Notes: generated from the sequence alone by a model not told the origin. 64,000 nucleotides of DNA from Alphaproteobacteria bacterium (GCA_947467345.1 CANIHD010000013.1:1-64000), one strand, 5' to 3'. Positions 26,752 through 36,224 are shown, counted from the stretch's first letter. Made by a program: numbers and translations.

Positions 26752-29694
26752 ATGACCATTGTTGCCATGCCGGGGCTGGAACGTCGGCTGAAGCAGGAAG
26801 GCCTTGGCGAAACGCTGTTCAGCGCGTTCGACCGCGGCCGCTATGCCACTGACGCATCCTCCTATCAGATGATGCCGCTTGGAATCGTCGTGCCGCGCTC
26901 CATCGCGGACGTGACGCGCGCGATGCAGGCCGCGAGGGCCGAAGGCGTCAGCATATTGCCGCGCGGCGCCGGCACGTCGCAATCGGGGCAGACGGTCAAT
27001 CATTCGCTGGTGATCGACGCCTCGAAACATTTGAACAAATTAATTTCGCTCGATGTCGAGCGCCGAACCTGTGTGGTCGAACCCGGCATTGTGCTGGACG
27101 AGCTCAACCGCCTGCTGAAACCGCACAGATTGTGGTTTCCGGTAGATGTCTCGACAGCCTCGCGCGCCACAATTGGCGGCATGACGGGCAACAATTCCTG
27201 CGGCACGCGCTCGCTCCGCTACGGCATCATGCGCGACAACGTCATCGCCATAGACGCCATCCTGCCGAACGGCGAGGCAGCGCATTTCGGGCCCACGCCG
27301 CGTGATCTTTCGGCTCTAGCGCCCGATTCGCCGTTGCGCCCGTTCGCGACGAAACTCTTGGGCATTGCCGCGCGCGAAGCCGGCGAAATCGACGCGCGGT
27401 TTCCAAAAGTTCTGCGCCGTGTCGGCGGGTACAATCTCGACGCCGTCGTGCCTGGAATGAGCGACATCAATCTCGCGCATATTCTGGTGGGATCGGAAGG
27501 AACGCTGGCGTTCTCGACCGCGATTACGCTGAAGCTGTCGCCGATACTCGGTAAGCGCCAAGTCGGCATCTGCCATTTCGGCAGTTTCTATGAAGCTATG
27601 GACGCCGCCCAGCATCTCGAAAAGCTTGGCCCCATCTCCATCGAGCTGATGGACAACACCATGCTCGAATTGGCACGGGCCATTCCGCTGTTCCGCTCGA
27701 CCATCGAGAAATTCGTTCGCGAAGATCCTGAAGCGCTGCTGATGGTGGAATTCGACGAAGGCGAACCCGAAAACACCCTGCGCATGAAACGCCTGAACGA
27801 CTTGATGGGCGATCTGGGTTTCAGCTGGACCAAGATCGGCCGGCGCTGGGGCGGCGTGGTCGAAGTCAGCGATCCGGGCCTGCAAACGGCCATCGCCGAT
27901 GTGCGCGCGTCTGGCCTCAACATCATGATGTCGATGAAGGACGAGCGCAAACCGGTGTCCTTCGTGGAAGATTGCGCCGTACCGCTGGAGCATCTGGCGG
28001 AATATACCGACAAGCTGACCCAGGTATTCGAGAAACACGGCACGCGCGGCACCTGGTACGCACATGCTTCAGTCGGCTGCCTCCATGTGCGCCCCGTTTT
28101 GAATCTCAAACTCGAGAAAGATCTGAAAGCGATGCGCGCCATCGCCGAAGAGGCCTTCGCACTGGTACGCGCCTATAAGGGCTCGCATTCCGGCGAACAC
28201 GGCGACGGCATTGTGCGTTCGGAATTCCACGAATCTATGTTCGGTCCACGTCTCGTGCGCGCGTTCGAAGACGTAAAAGATCTGTTCGATCCGGATCAGT
28301 TCTTCAATCCGGGAAAAATCGTGCGGGCGCCGAAATTTGATGATCGAGGCTTTCTACGATTCGGCGACAAATACGGCGTTTCGAATTTGACGCCGGCTTT
28401 GGACTGGTCAGCGTATCCGGGTGGCGCGTCCGGTTTCCAGGGCGCTGCCGAGATGTGCAACAACAATGGTGCCTGCCGTAAACTTTCCGGCGGCGCCATG
28501 TGCCCCTCTTATCGTGTCACCCGCAACGAAGAAGACGTGACGCGCGGGCGCGCCAATAGTTTACGCCTTGCCCTTTCCGGCCAACTTGGCGCCGACGCTT
28601 TGGCCTCGGACGAAATGATGGCGACGCTTAAACTTTGCGTGTCCTGCAAAGCGTGTAAACGCGAATGCCCTACCGGCGTCGACATGGCAAAAATGAAAAT
28701 CGAAGTTCTCGCCGCGAGAGCCAAGGCAAAAGGTCTTTCGCTGCGTGACAGGCTGATTGCGTATTTGCCACGCTATGCGCCATTCGCAGCACGGCTACCG
28801 TTTCTGTTCAACCTTCGCGACCGCGTGCCGGGCTTGGCACAGCTCAGCCAATCTATGCTAGGCCTCGCTGCGTCGCGCAAATTACCGCACTGGCGCTCCG
28901 ACATTTTCGCGCCGAAGGCAAACGCGCTTGGCAAACCAGATGGGCGCGAAGTCGTTCTCTTTGCCGACACGTTCAACCGCTATTTCGAGCCGGAGAATGT
29001 GAACGCTGCGCTCGCGGTATTGATCCATGCCGGCTATCGCGTGCATTTGCCTCAAGCGAAGAAACGGCCGCTCTGTTGCGGTCGCACATTATTGGCCTCC
29101 GGTCTTGTCGATGAAGCCCGCGCGGAAATCGCACGCACCAAAGAAATGCTTTTGCCGTTTGTGACGCGCGGCATTCCCATTGTCGGCCTCGAGCCGAGCT
29201 GCATATTCACCTTCCGCGATGAAGCTGCATCGCTGCTTCCGGGCGACGACACGACGAGGCTCGGCGAGCATTTTCTTCTGTTCGAAGAATTCCTAGCGCA
29301 AGAGCGCGAAGCCGGACGATTGAAACTCGATTTCGGGCCCATCGGTGCAAGGGCGCTGCTGCATGGCCACTGCCATCAGAAAGCCTTCGACGCGATGGGC
29401 GCGGTGGAATCTGCCCTACGCCAAATTCCGGGGCTGGAAGTTTCTGTCGTAGAGTCGTCATGTTGCGGCATGGCCGGCGCGTTTGGTTACCAACATGAAA
29501 CTATCGAAATTTCGCGCGCGATGGCTGAGCAAAGCCTGTTGCCGGCGGTCCGAAAAGCCGACGCCGAGACTTTGATTGTGGCCGACGGGACGTCCTGCCG
29601 GCAGCAGATTGCCGATGGAGCGGGACGAAATCCCGTTCACGTCGCACAAATTCTGGCCAGAAGCCTCGCCGCCGGGCAAAAGCGGGGCGCGTGA
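26752..29694 (+). CDS. Fused FAD-linked / Fe-S 2-hydroxyacid dehydrogenase (YdiJ-like)
   Basis: 980-residue fusion of a GlcD-type flavoprotein and a GlcF-type iron-sulfur protein. It has a PCMH FAD-binding domain (about 40-270; LPRGAGTSQSGQ and GMTGNNSCGTRS), a FAD-oxidase C-terminal domain (to about 530, with HASVGCLHVRP and SGEHGDG), a ferredoxin-like segment with CVSCKACKRECPTG, and two CCG cysteine domains (RPLCCGRTLL and ESSCCGMAGAFGY). Such enzymes oxidise D-lactate, glycolate or D-2-hydroxyglutarate at the membrane, passing electrons to quinone. Together with the MFS gene it suggests hydroxy-acid use; the substrate is inferred only. Confidence 0.9.
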   Translation: MTIVAMPGLERRLKQEGLGETLFSAFDRGRYATDASSYQMMPLGIVVPRSIADVTRAMQAARAEGVSILPRGAGTSQSGQTVNHSLVIDASKHLNKLISLDVERRTCVVEPGIVLDELNRLLKPHRLWFPVDVSTASRATIGGMTGNNSCGTRSLRYGIMRDNVIAIDAILPNGEAAHFGPTPRDLSALAPDSPLRPFATKLLGIAAREAGEIDARFPKVLRRVGGYNLDAVVPGMSDINLAHILVGSEGTLAFSTAITLKLSPILGKRQVGICHFGSFYEAMDAAQHLEKLGPISIELMDNTMLELARAIPLFRSTIEKFVREDPEALLMVEFDEGEPENTLRMKRLNDLMGDLGFSWTKIGRRWGGVVEVSDPGLQTAIADVRASGLNIMMSMKDERKPVSFVEDCAVPLEHLAEYTDKLTQVFEKHGTRGTWYAHASVGCLHVRPVLNLKLEKDLKAMRAIAEEAFALVRAYKGSHSGEHGDGIVRSEFHESMFGPRLVRAFEDVKDLFDPDQFFNPGKIVRAPKFDDRGFLRFGDKYGVSNLTPALDWSAYPGGASGFQGAAEMCNNNGACRKLSGGAMCPSYRVTRNEEDVTRGRANSLRLALSGQLGADALASDEMMATLKLCVSCKACKRECPTGVDMAKMKIEVLAARAKAKGLSLRDRLIAYLPRYAPFAARLPFLFNLRDRVPGLAQLSQSMLGLAASRKLPHWRSDIFAPKANALGKPDGREVVLFADTFNRYFEPENVNAALAVLIHAGYRVHLPQAKKRPLCCGRTLLASGLVDEARAEIARTKEMLLPFVTRGIPIVGLEPSCIFTFRDEAASLLPGDDTTRLGEHFLLFEEFLAQEREAGRLKLDFGPIGARALLHGHCHQKAFDAMGAVESALRQIPGLEVSVVESSCCGMAGAFGYQHETIEISRAMAEQSLLPAVRKADAETLIVADGTSCRQQIADGAGRNPVHVAQILARSLAAGQKRGA

Positions 29695-29968
29695 GCGCGC
29701 TTGCATAGCGCCTCGTTCACGTAAATCTAACGAAATGGTTATCTAGCGATACACCGCGTTTAGCGCCCCAACCCGCCTTGGTTTTTGCGGTCGCAGAAGC
29801 TATGTCTCGAACCCCGCCAGATATTTTCCAGGCTTATGATGCGCCTTCTGAAAACCGCTTCGGACAATAGTCATCGCACGTCTGCGCAAAGAATCCGCAT
29901 TAGTGCGATGCTTACAATTCGTGACGTATCTTTACCCGCACCGGCGTTAGGCCACTCATAGGGACATC

Positions 29969-30601
29969 ATGGCCAGCGTTGGCGTGACAATCCGCGTGAA
30001 AGAAGAAAGACCGACCCGCACATCCGAGCTGTTGCGGCAGCTGGCGGGATCGTTGCAATCCGAACGCGTAACTTTACGCGAGATCGTGGACGCGTTGGGC
30101 GATCGCGGCCTCGGCGTTCTGATCGCCGTCTTCGCCATTCCCAATATCATTCCGTCGGTCATTCCGTTCGGCAATGTGCTCTTCGGGTTGATGGCGATGG
30201 TGTTCTGCATCCATTTGATGCTGGGCGTACGCCATCTGGTGTTGCCCGATTATTTCGGCCGCCGCAGCATCCGCACCGAGACGTTCAAACCCTATGCCGA
30301 ACGCATGGCGCAGGTCATGGCGAAATTCGAACGCCTATTGCGTCCGCGCCTTCCGGCGATCACCCATCCTGGTCCGGAACGTCTCATTGGTGGAATTGGG
30401 GCGATCTACGCGCTCGTCTGCGCTTTGCCCATTCCGCTGGCGCATAATATTCCCGCTGTCGGCCTCACGCTGATTGGGCTCGGCCTGATCGAACGCGATG
30501 GACACGCGATCATTGTCGGGCTCGTCGTCGGCGCCCTCGGCGTCGCGCTGTTCGGCCTCGTCCTCTTCGGAGTGGCCGCGGGTCTCAGCTATCTCGTCTA
30601 A
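29969..30601 (+). CDS. exoD: ExoD-family membrane protein
   Basis: 210-residue membrane protein of the ExoD family, named for a Sinorhizobium gene affecting exopolysaccharide and alkaline tolerance. The conserved start (ELLRQLAGSLQSERVTLREI then DRGLGVLIAVFAIPNIIPS) is followed by several membrane segments, including IGAIYALVCALPIPLAHNIPA and a long hydrophobic tail. ATG 29969 has AGGGA just before it. The preceding 274 bp after the dehydrogenase gene show no gene or terminator. It ends convergently, 10 bp from eipA. Confidence 0.88.
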   Translation: MASVGVTIRVKEERPTRTSELLRQLAGSLQSERVTLREIVDALGDRGLGVLIAVFAIPNIIPSVIPFGNVLFGLMAMVFCIHLMLGVRHLVLPDYFGRRSIRTETFKPYAERMAQVMAKFERLLRPRLPAITHPGPERLIGGIGAIYALVCALPIPLAHNIPAVGLTLIGLGLIERDGHAIIVGLVVGALGVALFGLVLFGVAAGLSYLV

Positions 30602-30611
30602 GAACGCTGTT

Positions 30612-31199
30612 TTAGAACGGCAAAACCTTGCGTTCGGTGGTGTAAGACAAATAGCCGACATTGGCGCCCGCCCGCAGGCCTAAGCCCGTGCGCATCGGCG
30701 CCAGAATGATGTTCCCCGCCTGCTGATAGTTCACACCGATTCCGGCGATGAAATAATAACTGCCTTCGACACCCGGGAAGCGCTGAAAAATCGCGTTGTT
30801 GTTGGGCAGATGATAGACAAGCGTGAAGCTCTTCGAAGCATTGGCGCCAAGGTCGAAACCGATCGACGGTCCCTGCCAATAGACTTTCACCGAGCCGCCG
30901 GATTTGCGGTAAAGCGTGCCGTCGCCATAGCGCAAGCCGACGCCGATGGCGCCGGAGCCTTCCGACCCGATGATATAGGCGTTGGGCCGGCCATGGCTTT
31001 TGAACACGGCCTCGACCGCCTTGGCGACCGCTTCGCTTCCCATCTGGAAAAAGCCGGACGCGCTTTTGACGATCTCGTCTTCCGTATAGGTGTCGTCCTG
31101 ACTTGCGGGAGCGGTTGCCGGATCGGCCGCAGCTACGGCGGGCTGCGCGTTCACGACGCCCAGAACCGCGAAAATCGCGAGGGCCAAAAGCGTTTTCAT
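30612..31199 (-). CDS. eipA: EipA/DUF1134 periplasmic envelope protein
   Basis: 195-residue exported protein with a signal peptide ending near QPAVAAA and a DUF1134 domain (about 45-195: VKSASGFFQMGSEAVAKAVEA, GSGAIGVGLRYGDGTLY, IGFDLGANASKSFTLVYHL). In Brucella the DUF1134 protein EipA supports cell-envelope integrity. ATG 31199 follows GGGGAG; a longer in-frame start at 31256 would put 19 residues ahead of the signal. The gene is divergent from the SPFH/NfeD pair, also envelope-related. Confidence 0.88.
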   Translation of the reverse strand: MKTLLALAIFAVLGVVNAQPAVAAADPATAPASQDDTYTEDEIVKSASGFFQMGSEAVAKAVEAVFKSHGRPNAYIIGSEGSGAIGVGLRYGDGTLYRKSGGSVKVYWQGPSIGFDLGANASKSFTLVYHLPNNNAIFQRFPGVEGSYYFIAGIGVNYQQAGNIILAPMRTGLGLRAGANVGYLSYTTERKVLPF

Positions 31200-31369
31200 G
31201 GTTTTTCTCCCCGAGGCACGAAGCACCAAATCAGTCAGGCACGATGCTATAGGCAAGGCGCGAACTCAAACCCGGTAAACCTTCGGTTTCGAGCGGCTTT
31301 GCGCCGCGTTCTGTCCTCCAAGTCGCCGCAAATCAGTCTATGCTGTCCCCGCTTTGGCCGGAGGCCCGC

Positions 31370-32350
31370 ATGACGTACCTAACAGCCGCGATTGTATTTC
31401 TCGCCCTCGTCATCATTTTCGCGGGGGTCAAGGCCGTGCCACAAGGGCGCGAATGGACCGTCGAACGCTTCGGCCGCTTCACGCGCGTCCTCTCTCCGGG
31501 GTTAAACCTGATCATTCCAATGATCGACCGCATCGGGCACAAGCTCTCGATGATGGAAGAGCTGATCGACATTCCGAGCCAAGACGTGATTACGCGCGAC
31601 AACGCCATGGTCACGGCCGACGCCATTGCGTTTTACCAAGTGATCGACGCGGTCAAGGCGGCCTATGAGGTGCGCGACTTGCGCGGCGGTATTCAGAATC
31701 TGACTCTGACCAATGTGCGTACCGTCATCGGCTCGATGGACCTCGATGAGGTTCTGTCCAAGCGCGACGAAATCAACGAACGGCTTTTGCGGGTGCTCGA
31801 CGCGGCCACGAACCCGTGGGGCATCAAGGTCACGCGTATTGAAATCAAAGATCTCTCGCCGCCCTCCGACATCACCGAGGCCATGGCGCGCCAGATGAAG
31901 GCAGAGCGTTTGCGCCGCGCTGTCGTTCTGGAAGCGGATGGCGAGAAAGAAGCTGCGATCTTGCGCGCGCAGGGACAAAAACAATCGGCCATTCTGGAAG
32001 CCGAAGGCCGGCGCGAAGCGGCGTTTCGCGATGCCGAGGCGCGCGAACGCGGCGCCGAAGCGGAAGCCAAGGCCACCCACATGGTGTCCGAGGCCATCGC
32101 TAAAGGCGATGTCGCGGCGGCGAATTACTTCCTCGGGCTGAAATATGTCGAGGCCTTTCATGCTTTGGCCACGGCGCCCAATCAGAAATTCGTCGTGGTG
32201 CCGATGGAAACCTCCGGCCTATTGGGATCGCTGGCCGGCATTGGCGAATTGACGCGCGAAGTTTGGGGCGATCAGAATCAGCGCGGCACAGGTCGTGGCC
32301 CGCGGGGTGACGGCGGGACACCGCGCGGCACCGTGCCGTCATCGGTCTAG
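31370..32350 (+). CDS. qmcA: SPFH/band-7 (stomatin-like) membrane protein
   Basis: 326-residue stomatin/prohibitin-family protein, QmcA-like. There is one N-terminal membrane segment (TAAIVFLALVIIFAGVKAV), then an SPFH domain (WTVERFGRFTRVLSPGLN to IKVTRIEIKDLSPP) and a long charged coiled coil (AEGRREAAFRDAEARERGAEA). ATG 31370 is preceded by GGAGG. The gene is followed by an NfeD-type gene after 10 bases, the standard pairing of SPFH and NfeD proteins thought to organise membrane microdomains. Confidence 0.93.
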   Translation: MTYLTAAIVFLALVIIFAGVKAVPQGREWTVERFGRFTRVLSPGLNLIIPMIDRIGHKLSMMEELIDIPSQDVITRDNAMVTADAIAFYQVIDAVKAAYEVRDLRGGIQNLTLTNVRTVIGSMDLDEVLSKRDEINERLLRVLDAATNPWGIKVTRIEIKDLSPPSDITEAMARQMKAERLRRAVVLEADGEKEAAILRAQGQKQSAILEAEGRREAAFRDAEARERGAEAEAKATHMVSEAIAKGDVAAANYFLGLKYVEAFHALATAPNQKFVVVPMETSGLLGSLAGIGELTREVWGDQNQRGTGRGPRGDGGTPRGTVPSSV

Positions 32351-32360
32351 AGGCAGAACC

Positions 32361-32834
32361 ATGGAAGATTTGCTGCCGATTTTGGACAATATACGGGCGT
32401 GGCATTGGTGGGCGCTTGCCGCCATGATGGTCGCGCTCGAAATGCTGTCGCCGACCTTTTACTTCCTGTGGCCGGGCATCGCCGCCGCTGTCGTGGGTTT
32501 GATTCTGATAGCGGCCCCGGACCTTTCCGCGGACGTGCAGATTGTTACCTTCGCCGTCCTTGCAGTTGTCGCCACGGTGGCTTGGAAACGTTTCGCGCCG
32601 GCCTCGTGGATATCCAATGAGCCGGTCGGAACGTTGAACCAACGCGCCGCGCAATATGCTGGGCGGCGGGTCAAGGTCACCGGCGATTTTCAAGGCGGGC
32701 GCGGCGCCATACTTCTCGACGACTCGCGCTGGAGCGCGATCACCAGCGACGGATCCAATCCGCTGAACGGCGATACTGTCGAGGTGGTAGGTGCCGATGG
32801 CGCCATGCTGCGGGTAAGCCGCAGCATAAACTAG
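32361..32834 (+). CDS. NfeD-family membrane protein
   Basis: 157-residue NfeD-like protein with membrane segments (HWWALAAMMVALEML, FYFLWPGIAAAVVGLILIA, IVTFAVLAVVATVAW) followed by a soluble OB-fold domain (about 90-155, RRVKVTGDFQGGRGAILLDDSRW). This is the short form without a protease domain, which partners SPFH proteins. ATG 32361 is close after the SPFH stop, so they are co-transcribed. Confidence 0.92.
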   Translation: MEDLLPILDNIRAWHWWALAAMMVALEMLSPTFYFLWPGIAAAVVGLILIAAPDLSADVQIVTFAVLAVVATVAWKRFAPASWISNEPVGTLNQRAAQYAGRRVKVTGDFQGGRGAILLDDSRWSAITSDGSNPLNGDTVEVVGADGAMLRVSRSIN

Positions 32835-32894
32835 CTCCAAGCTAGTCTCGTTATCATGCGGAACGCGAACGTTGTCCCGCTTTCACTGCTTCCG

Positions 32895-33064
32895 TGTCCT
32901 GGCCCGCAACAGCGGGCCATCTAGATGACGACAGACTTCTTCTTTGAAGAAGAAGTGAGATTGATTAGCTATTTTATTTTCGTGTTCAGCTATTTTATTG
33001 TCGTGTTCAGTTGCCACCACGCGTGACGCGTCGCCTGGATGGCCCGCTGTTGGGGGCCATGACA
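32895..33064. repeat. Inverted-repeat palindrome array (REP/BIME-like)
   Basis: Two 30-bp copies, 32895-32924 and 33035-33064, are inverted and match at 27 of 30 positions. Each is itself a hairpin: TGGCCCGC-AACA-GCGGGCCA in the left copy, and a one-mismatch version in the right. Between them are a further hairpin (ACTTCTTC ... GAAGAAGT, 32935-32956) and two tandem copies of an AT-rich unit AGCTATTTTATT-TCGTGTTC (about 32967-33010). The block sits between nfeD and convergent cysQ, is more AT-rich inside than its surroundings, and encodes nothing obvious. Confidence 0.75.
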
Positions 33065-33097
33065 TGTGGGGATGGGCTACAAACGCAAAATTCTAAC

Positions 33098-33904
33098 TCA
33101 CGCGGCCGGCCGTCCACGCGCGATGAAATGAGGATTGGCGAATCCTTGCGCCGCCTTTCCGTAGCGAAATGGCGTTCCATCGATTTGCGTCACGGAACCG
33201 CCCGAAGCCGCCAGCACGGCGTGCCCCGCCGCCACGTCCCATTCCATGGTGCGGCCGAGACGCGGATAAATATCGGCCTCGCCGGTGGCGACCAGGCAGA
33301 ATTTCAGCGACGAGCCGGCCGCTACGAGGTCCAAAATCTTGTACTGCGCCAGAAATTCTTCCGTCTTGTAGTCCCGGTGCGAACGGCTAGCGACGGCGAT
33401 CAAGCCATCGGCAGGCGCGCGGCGCGCGCTGATGATTTTCGCTTTTGTCAGGTCCAGCTCTGCGTTCGCGAGCGCGGGGATTTCGGCGGCAAAGGCTTCG
33501 TCGCCGGTCGTGTCGCCGACAAACATGCGTTCCAAAGCCGGCGCCAGCACCACACCGCAGACCGGCACCCCGCCCTCGATCAACGCGATATTGACGGCGA
33601 ACTCGCCGTTGCGCTGGATGAACTCCTTGGTGCCGTCCAGCGGATCGACCAAAAAGAACCTTCCGCTGGTTTTGGGGATACTCCCCGCCGCCGCGGCCTC
33701 TTCAGCCACCACCGGAATATCGGGGGCAAATTTCGCCAGCCGCGCCGAGATCAAGACTTCAGCCTCTTCGTCCGCGAACGTTACGGGCGAGGCGTCGGAT
33801 TTGGCGCGGGCTTCGATCTCGCCGGCATAATGGCTGAGAATGAGAGCCCCGGCATCCTGGGCAATACGGCAAAGTTCCGCCGCGAAGGGAGAGAGTTTCA
33901 GCAT
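33098..33904 (-). CDS. cysQ: CysQ, 3'(2'),5'-bisphosphate nucleotidase
   Basis: 268-residue inositol-monophosphatase-fold enzyme that removes the 3'-phosphate from PAP/PAPS in sulfate assimilation. Motifs are PVVAEEAAA, the metal-binding DPLDGTKEFI, and the C-terminal MEWDVAAGHAVL. I chose ATG 33904, which gives the usual length; a TTG at 33952 is also in frame. Neighbouring chpT is divergent. Assignment within the IMPase superfamily is good but not absolute. Confidence 0.9.
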   Translation of the reverse strand: MLKLSPFAAELCRIAQDAGALILSHYAGEIEARAKSDASPVTFADEEAEVLISARLAKFAPDIPVVAEEAAAAGSIPKTSGRFFLVDPLDGTKEFIQRNGEFAVNIALIEGGVPVCGVVLAPALERMFVGDTTGDEAFAAEIPALANAELDLTKAKIISARRAPADGLIAVASRSHRDYKTEEFLAQYKILDLVAAGSSLKFCLVATGEADIYPRLGRTMEWDVAAGHAVLAASGGSVTQIDGTPFRYGKAAQGFANPHFIARGRPAA

Positions 33905-34037
33905 GTCAGCACGCAGAAAGTCGGGTTGAAGGCCAGGCTCATCTTTAAGCAATCCTTAAGACCGTGGGGCGAAAGTTACCGCATAGAAACTATGATTCGG
34001 TGAACACCCCGTGCTGCATTCCTTAAAAGGCGTGGCC

Positions 34038-34655
34038 ATGAACGATCTCGACTTTGCCGCTCTTCTCGTCTCGCGCGTGTGCCACGACCTTGTGAGCCCC
34101 GTGGGTGCGGTGGTCAACGGACTGGAAGTGCTGGAAGACGAAACCGATGCTGAGATGCGCGAGGACGCTCTGCGTCTTGTCGCCTCCTCGGCGGAACAGG
34201 CAGCGGCGCGGCTGCAATTCGCGCGAATCGCTTATGGCGCCGCCGGTTCAGCGGGTGCGGAACTCGACATGACCGAAGTCGCCCGCGTTGTGACGGGGCT
34301 GATGAAGGGCGGTAAGGTTGAACTGATCTGGACGCCACAAGCCATTAATTGGCCCAAAGATTGGGCAAAACTCCTTATGAATACGGTTGTTGTGGCGATG
34401 GACTGCCTGCCGCGCGGCGGACGTGTCAGCGTGGAATTGCCCGCCGATCCTCAGGCACGGCAGTTTTCGGTGATCGCCACGGGAACTGTGGCGCGCATCA
34501 ACCAGGATACGGAGCGGGCCCTGAAGGGCGAACCGGCCGGCGCTCTGGATGGCCGCCTGATCCAACCTTATTTGACGCATATTTTGTCGCGTGGCCTGAA
34601 CGCCGCGTTGACCGTGACTCTTGGCGAAGGCGAGGTCCGCTTCGACGCCGGCTAG
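34038..34655 (+). CDS. chpT: ChpT-type histidine phosphotransferase
   Basis: 205-residue dimeric phosphotransferase that relays phosphate from CckA to CtrA and CpdR in the alphaproteobacterial cell-cycle pathway. The phosphoacceptor His16 lies in RVCHDLVSPVGAVVNGLEVL, the hallmark of ChpT. The C-terminal half is a degenerate ATPase-like domain. ATG 34038 is favoured over an upstream in-frame start at 34011. A receiver gene and ctrA lie just beyond, so three linked regulators are together here. Confidence 0.92.
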   Translation: MNDLDFAALLVSRVCHDLVSPVGAVVNGLEVLEDETDAEMREDALRLVASSAEQAAARLQFARIAYGAAGSAGAELDMTEVARVVTGLMKGGKVELIWTPQAINWPKDWAKLLMNTVVVAMDCLPRGGRVSVELPADPQARQFSVIATGTVARINQDTERALKGEPAGALDGRLIQPYLTHILSRGLNAALTVTLGEGEVRFDAG

Positions 34656-34758
34656 GCCTCAATGTCCTGGCGCTTCACGCGGCCTTAACCGAGGCTTGCG
34701 ATCATGACGCATGCGGAACCCGGCCGTTTTGAGGGCCGTACCGCAGCCGGAGAGCGCC

Positions 34759-35127
34759 ATGAGACATTGCTTGATCGTCGACGATTCTCGGATTGTCCGC
34801 AAAGTCGCGCGCCGTATTCTCGAAGAATTCGAGCTGGATGTTTCCGAGGCGGATGACGGCTCTATCGCGCTCGATCTGTGCCGCAGGCAGATGCCCGATG
34901 CGATTCTGCTCGATGGACATGTGCCCAGCGTTCCGGCCAGCGAATTCTTACGCGCGCTTCGGCGCGAAGTTGGCGGCGACAAGCCGTTCGTGATTTTTTG
35001 CGCTATCGAAACCGACGTCTCGCAATTGACGGAAGCGGTGGCAGCCGGCGCGAACGATTATCTTCTGAAGCCCTATGACCGCAATATTCTGCTCGCCAAG
35101 TTGAGCGAAATCGGATTGTTGGAATAG
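34759..35127 (+). CDS. Single-domain response regulator
   Basis: 122-residue receiver with no output domain. The acidic pocket is VDDS, the phosphoacceptor is Asp52 in AILLDGHVP, and the conserved Lys is in LLKPYD. The size suggests a CpdR/DivK-like signalling protein. Its position between chpT and ctrA supports a role in the ChpT phosphorelay, but it is not clearly CpdR or DivK by sequence. ATG 34759 follows GGAGA; an in-frame upstream start at 34711 lacks support. Confidence 0.88.
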   Translation: MRHCLIVDDSRIVRKVARRILEEFELDVSEADDGSIALDLCRRQMPDAILLDGHVPSVPASEFLRALRREVGGDKPFVIFCAIETDVSQLTEAVAAGANDYLLKPYDRNILLAKLSEIGLLE

Positions 35128-35171
35128 GCGCGTTTTCGTTCGGCGAAAATCTCTATCGCAAAACAAAAGAT

Positions 35172-35197
35172 AAGGGGCGCAACTCGCGCCCCTTGTT
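35172..35197 (+). terminator. Terminator between the receiver gene and ctrA
   Basis: A 9-bp perfect stem AAGGGGCGC/GCGCCCCTT with loop AACTC lies between convergent genes. A short T-rich tail (TTGTT) follows on the plus strand; on the minus strand the hairpin is followed by ATCTTTTGTTT. It may end both transcripts. Confidence 0.7.
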
Positions 35198-35252
35198 CCC
35201 CCGCTCTGCCCCGGCACCTTGCGGCACCAAACAAAGCCTATAAACGCGAAAC

Positions 35253-35942
35253 CTACGCCGCCTTCTCTTCCGGATCGCGCAGTACATAGCCGCGGCCCCA
35301 GACGGTTTCGATGTAATGTTCGCCATTGCAGGCCACTGCGAGTTTCTTGCGCAGCTTGCAGATGAACACGTCGATGATCTTGAGTTCTGGCTCGTCCATG
35401 CCGCCGTAAAGATGATTCAAGAACATCTCTTTCGTCAGCGTCGTGCCTTTGCGCAGTGAAAGCAGCTCCAGCATTTGATATTCCTTGCCGGTCAGATGCA
35501 CACGCTGGCTGTCGACCTCGACTGTCTTGGCATCGAGATTGACGGTAAGTTTTCCGGTGGTAATCACCGATTGCGAATGGCCCTTGGAGCGGCGCACCAC
35601 CGCTTGGATTCGCGCAACCAACTCGTCCTTTTGGAACGGCTTGGTCATATAATCGTCGGCGCCGAAACCGAGCGCCTTAACTTTCGCTTCCACAATGGCA
35701 TTGCCGGACAGGATCAGCACCGGTGTGATCACCTTTGCCAAACGCAGCGATTTCAACACTTCAAAACCGCTCATATCCGGCAATTGAAGATCAAGCACGA
35801 TGATGTCGTAGTCATACAGCTTGCCGAGATCGATGCCCTCTTCGCCAAGGTCCGTCGTGTAGACGTTAAAACCTTCCGAGCGCAGCATCAGCTCGATGCT
35901 GCGGGCCATTGCGCTGTCATCTTCGATCAGGAGTACGCGCAT
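35253..35942 (-). CDS. ctrA: CtrA, cell-cycle master response regulator
   Basis: 229-residue OmpR-family regulator. The receiver begins [10 protein letters not shown] with phosphoacceptor Asp51 ([11 protein letters not shown]) and [14 protein letters not shown]. The winged helix has [25 protein letters not shown] and KLAVACNG, almost invariant in CtrA. It controls division, DNA methylation and flagellar genes in Alphaproteobacteria. The nearby fliI is a classical CtrA-controlled class. A CtrA-like half-site (ATGGTTAG) lies in the shared upstream region, consistent with autoregulation. Confidence 0.97.
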   Translation of the reverse strand: MRVLLIEDDSAMARSIELMLRSEGFNVYTTDLGEEGIDLGKLYDYDIIVLDLQLPDMSGFEVLKSLRLAKVITPVLILSGNAIVEAKVKALGFGADDYMTKPFQKDELVARIQAVVRRSKGHSQSVITTGKLTVNLDAKTVEVDSQRVHLTGKEYQMLELLSLRKGTTLTKEMFLNHLYGGMDEPELKIIDVFICKLRKKLAVACNGEHYIETVWGRGYVLRDPEEKAA

Positions 35943-35979
35943 TCCTAAACCCCCTCAAACCGGCGCGAGTGCCCCCCAA

Positions 35980-35987
35980 ATGGTTAG
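35980..35987 (-). promoter_or_regulatory. Candidate CtrA half-site upstream of ctrA
   Basis: CTAACCAT on the minus strand differs by one base from the CtrA half-site TTAACCAT and lies 38 bp before the ctrA ATG. GTTAA and TTAAG segments occur further along at 35995-36141, but without the full TTAA-N7-TTAA spacing. Confidence 0.35.
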
Positions 35988-36224
35988 CTGGCGCCGTTAA
36001 TCAGTGACCCAACCCTAAAGGGAATTGGTCAACACGAGCTTTCGCGCTCCGGCTAAATGCAACCTTTGCCCGGGTTGCTCCAGGGCCTTCCGGCACCCGC
36101 AACATCCCTTGATTCGCTTCGTTAAGTTTACCGCCACTTAAAGCCTCTGGTTCAAGATGCATTGTCGGAAAGCGCCTCCCCCTACGAAAAAAGGTGGAAG
36201 CGGCACCGTCATGTAGGGGGATTC

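Noticed and set aside
32960-33010. CRISPR-like repeats in the AT-rich tandem
   Set aside because: Only two adjacent copies without spacers, and no cas genes anywhere in the window.
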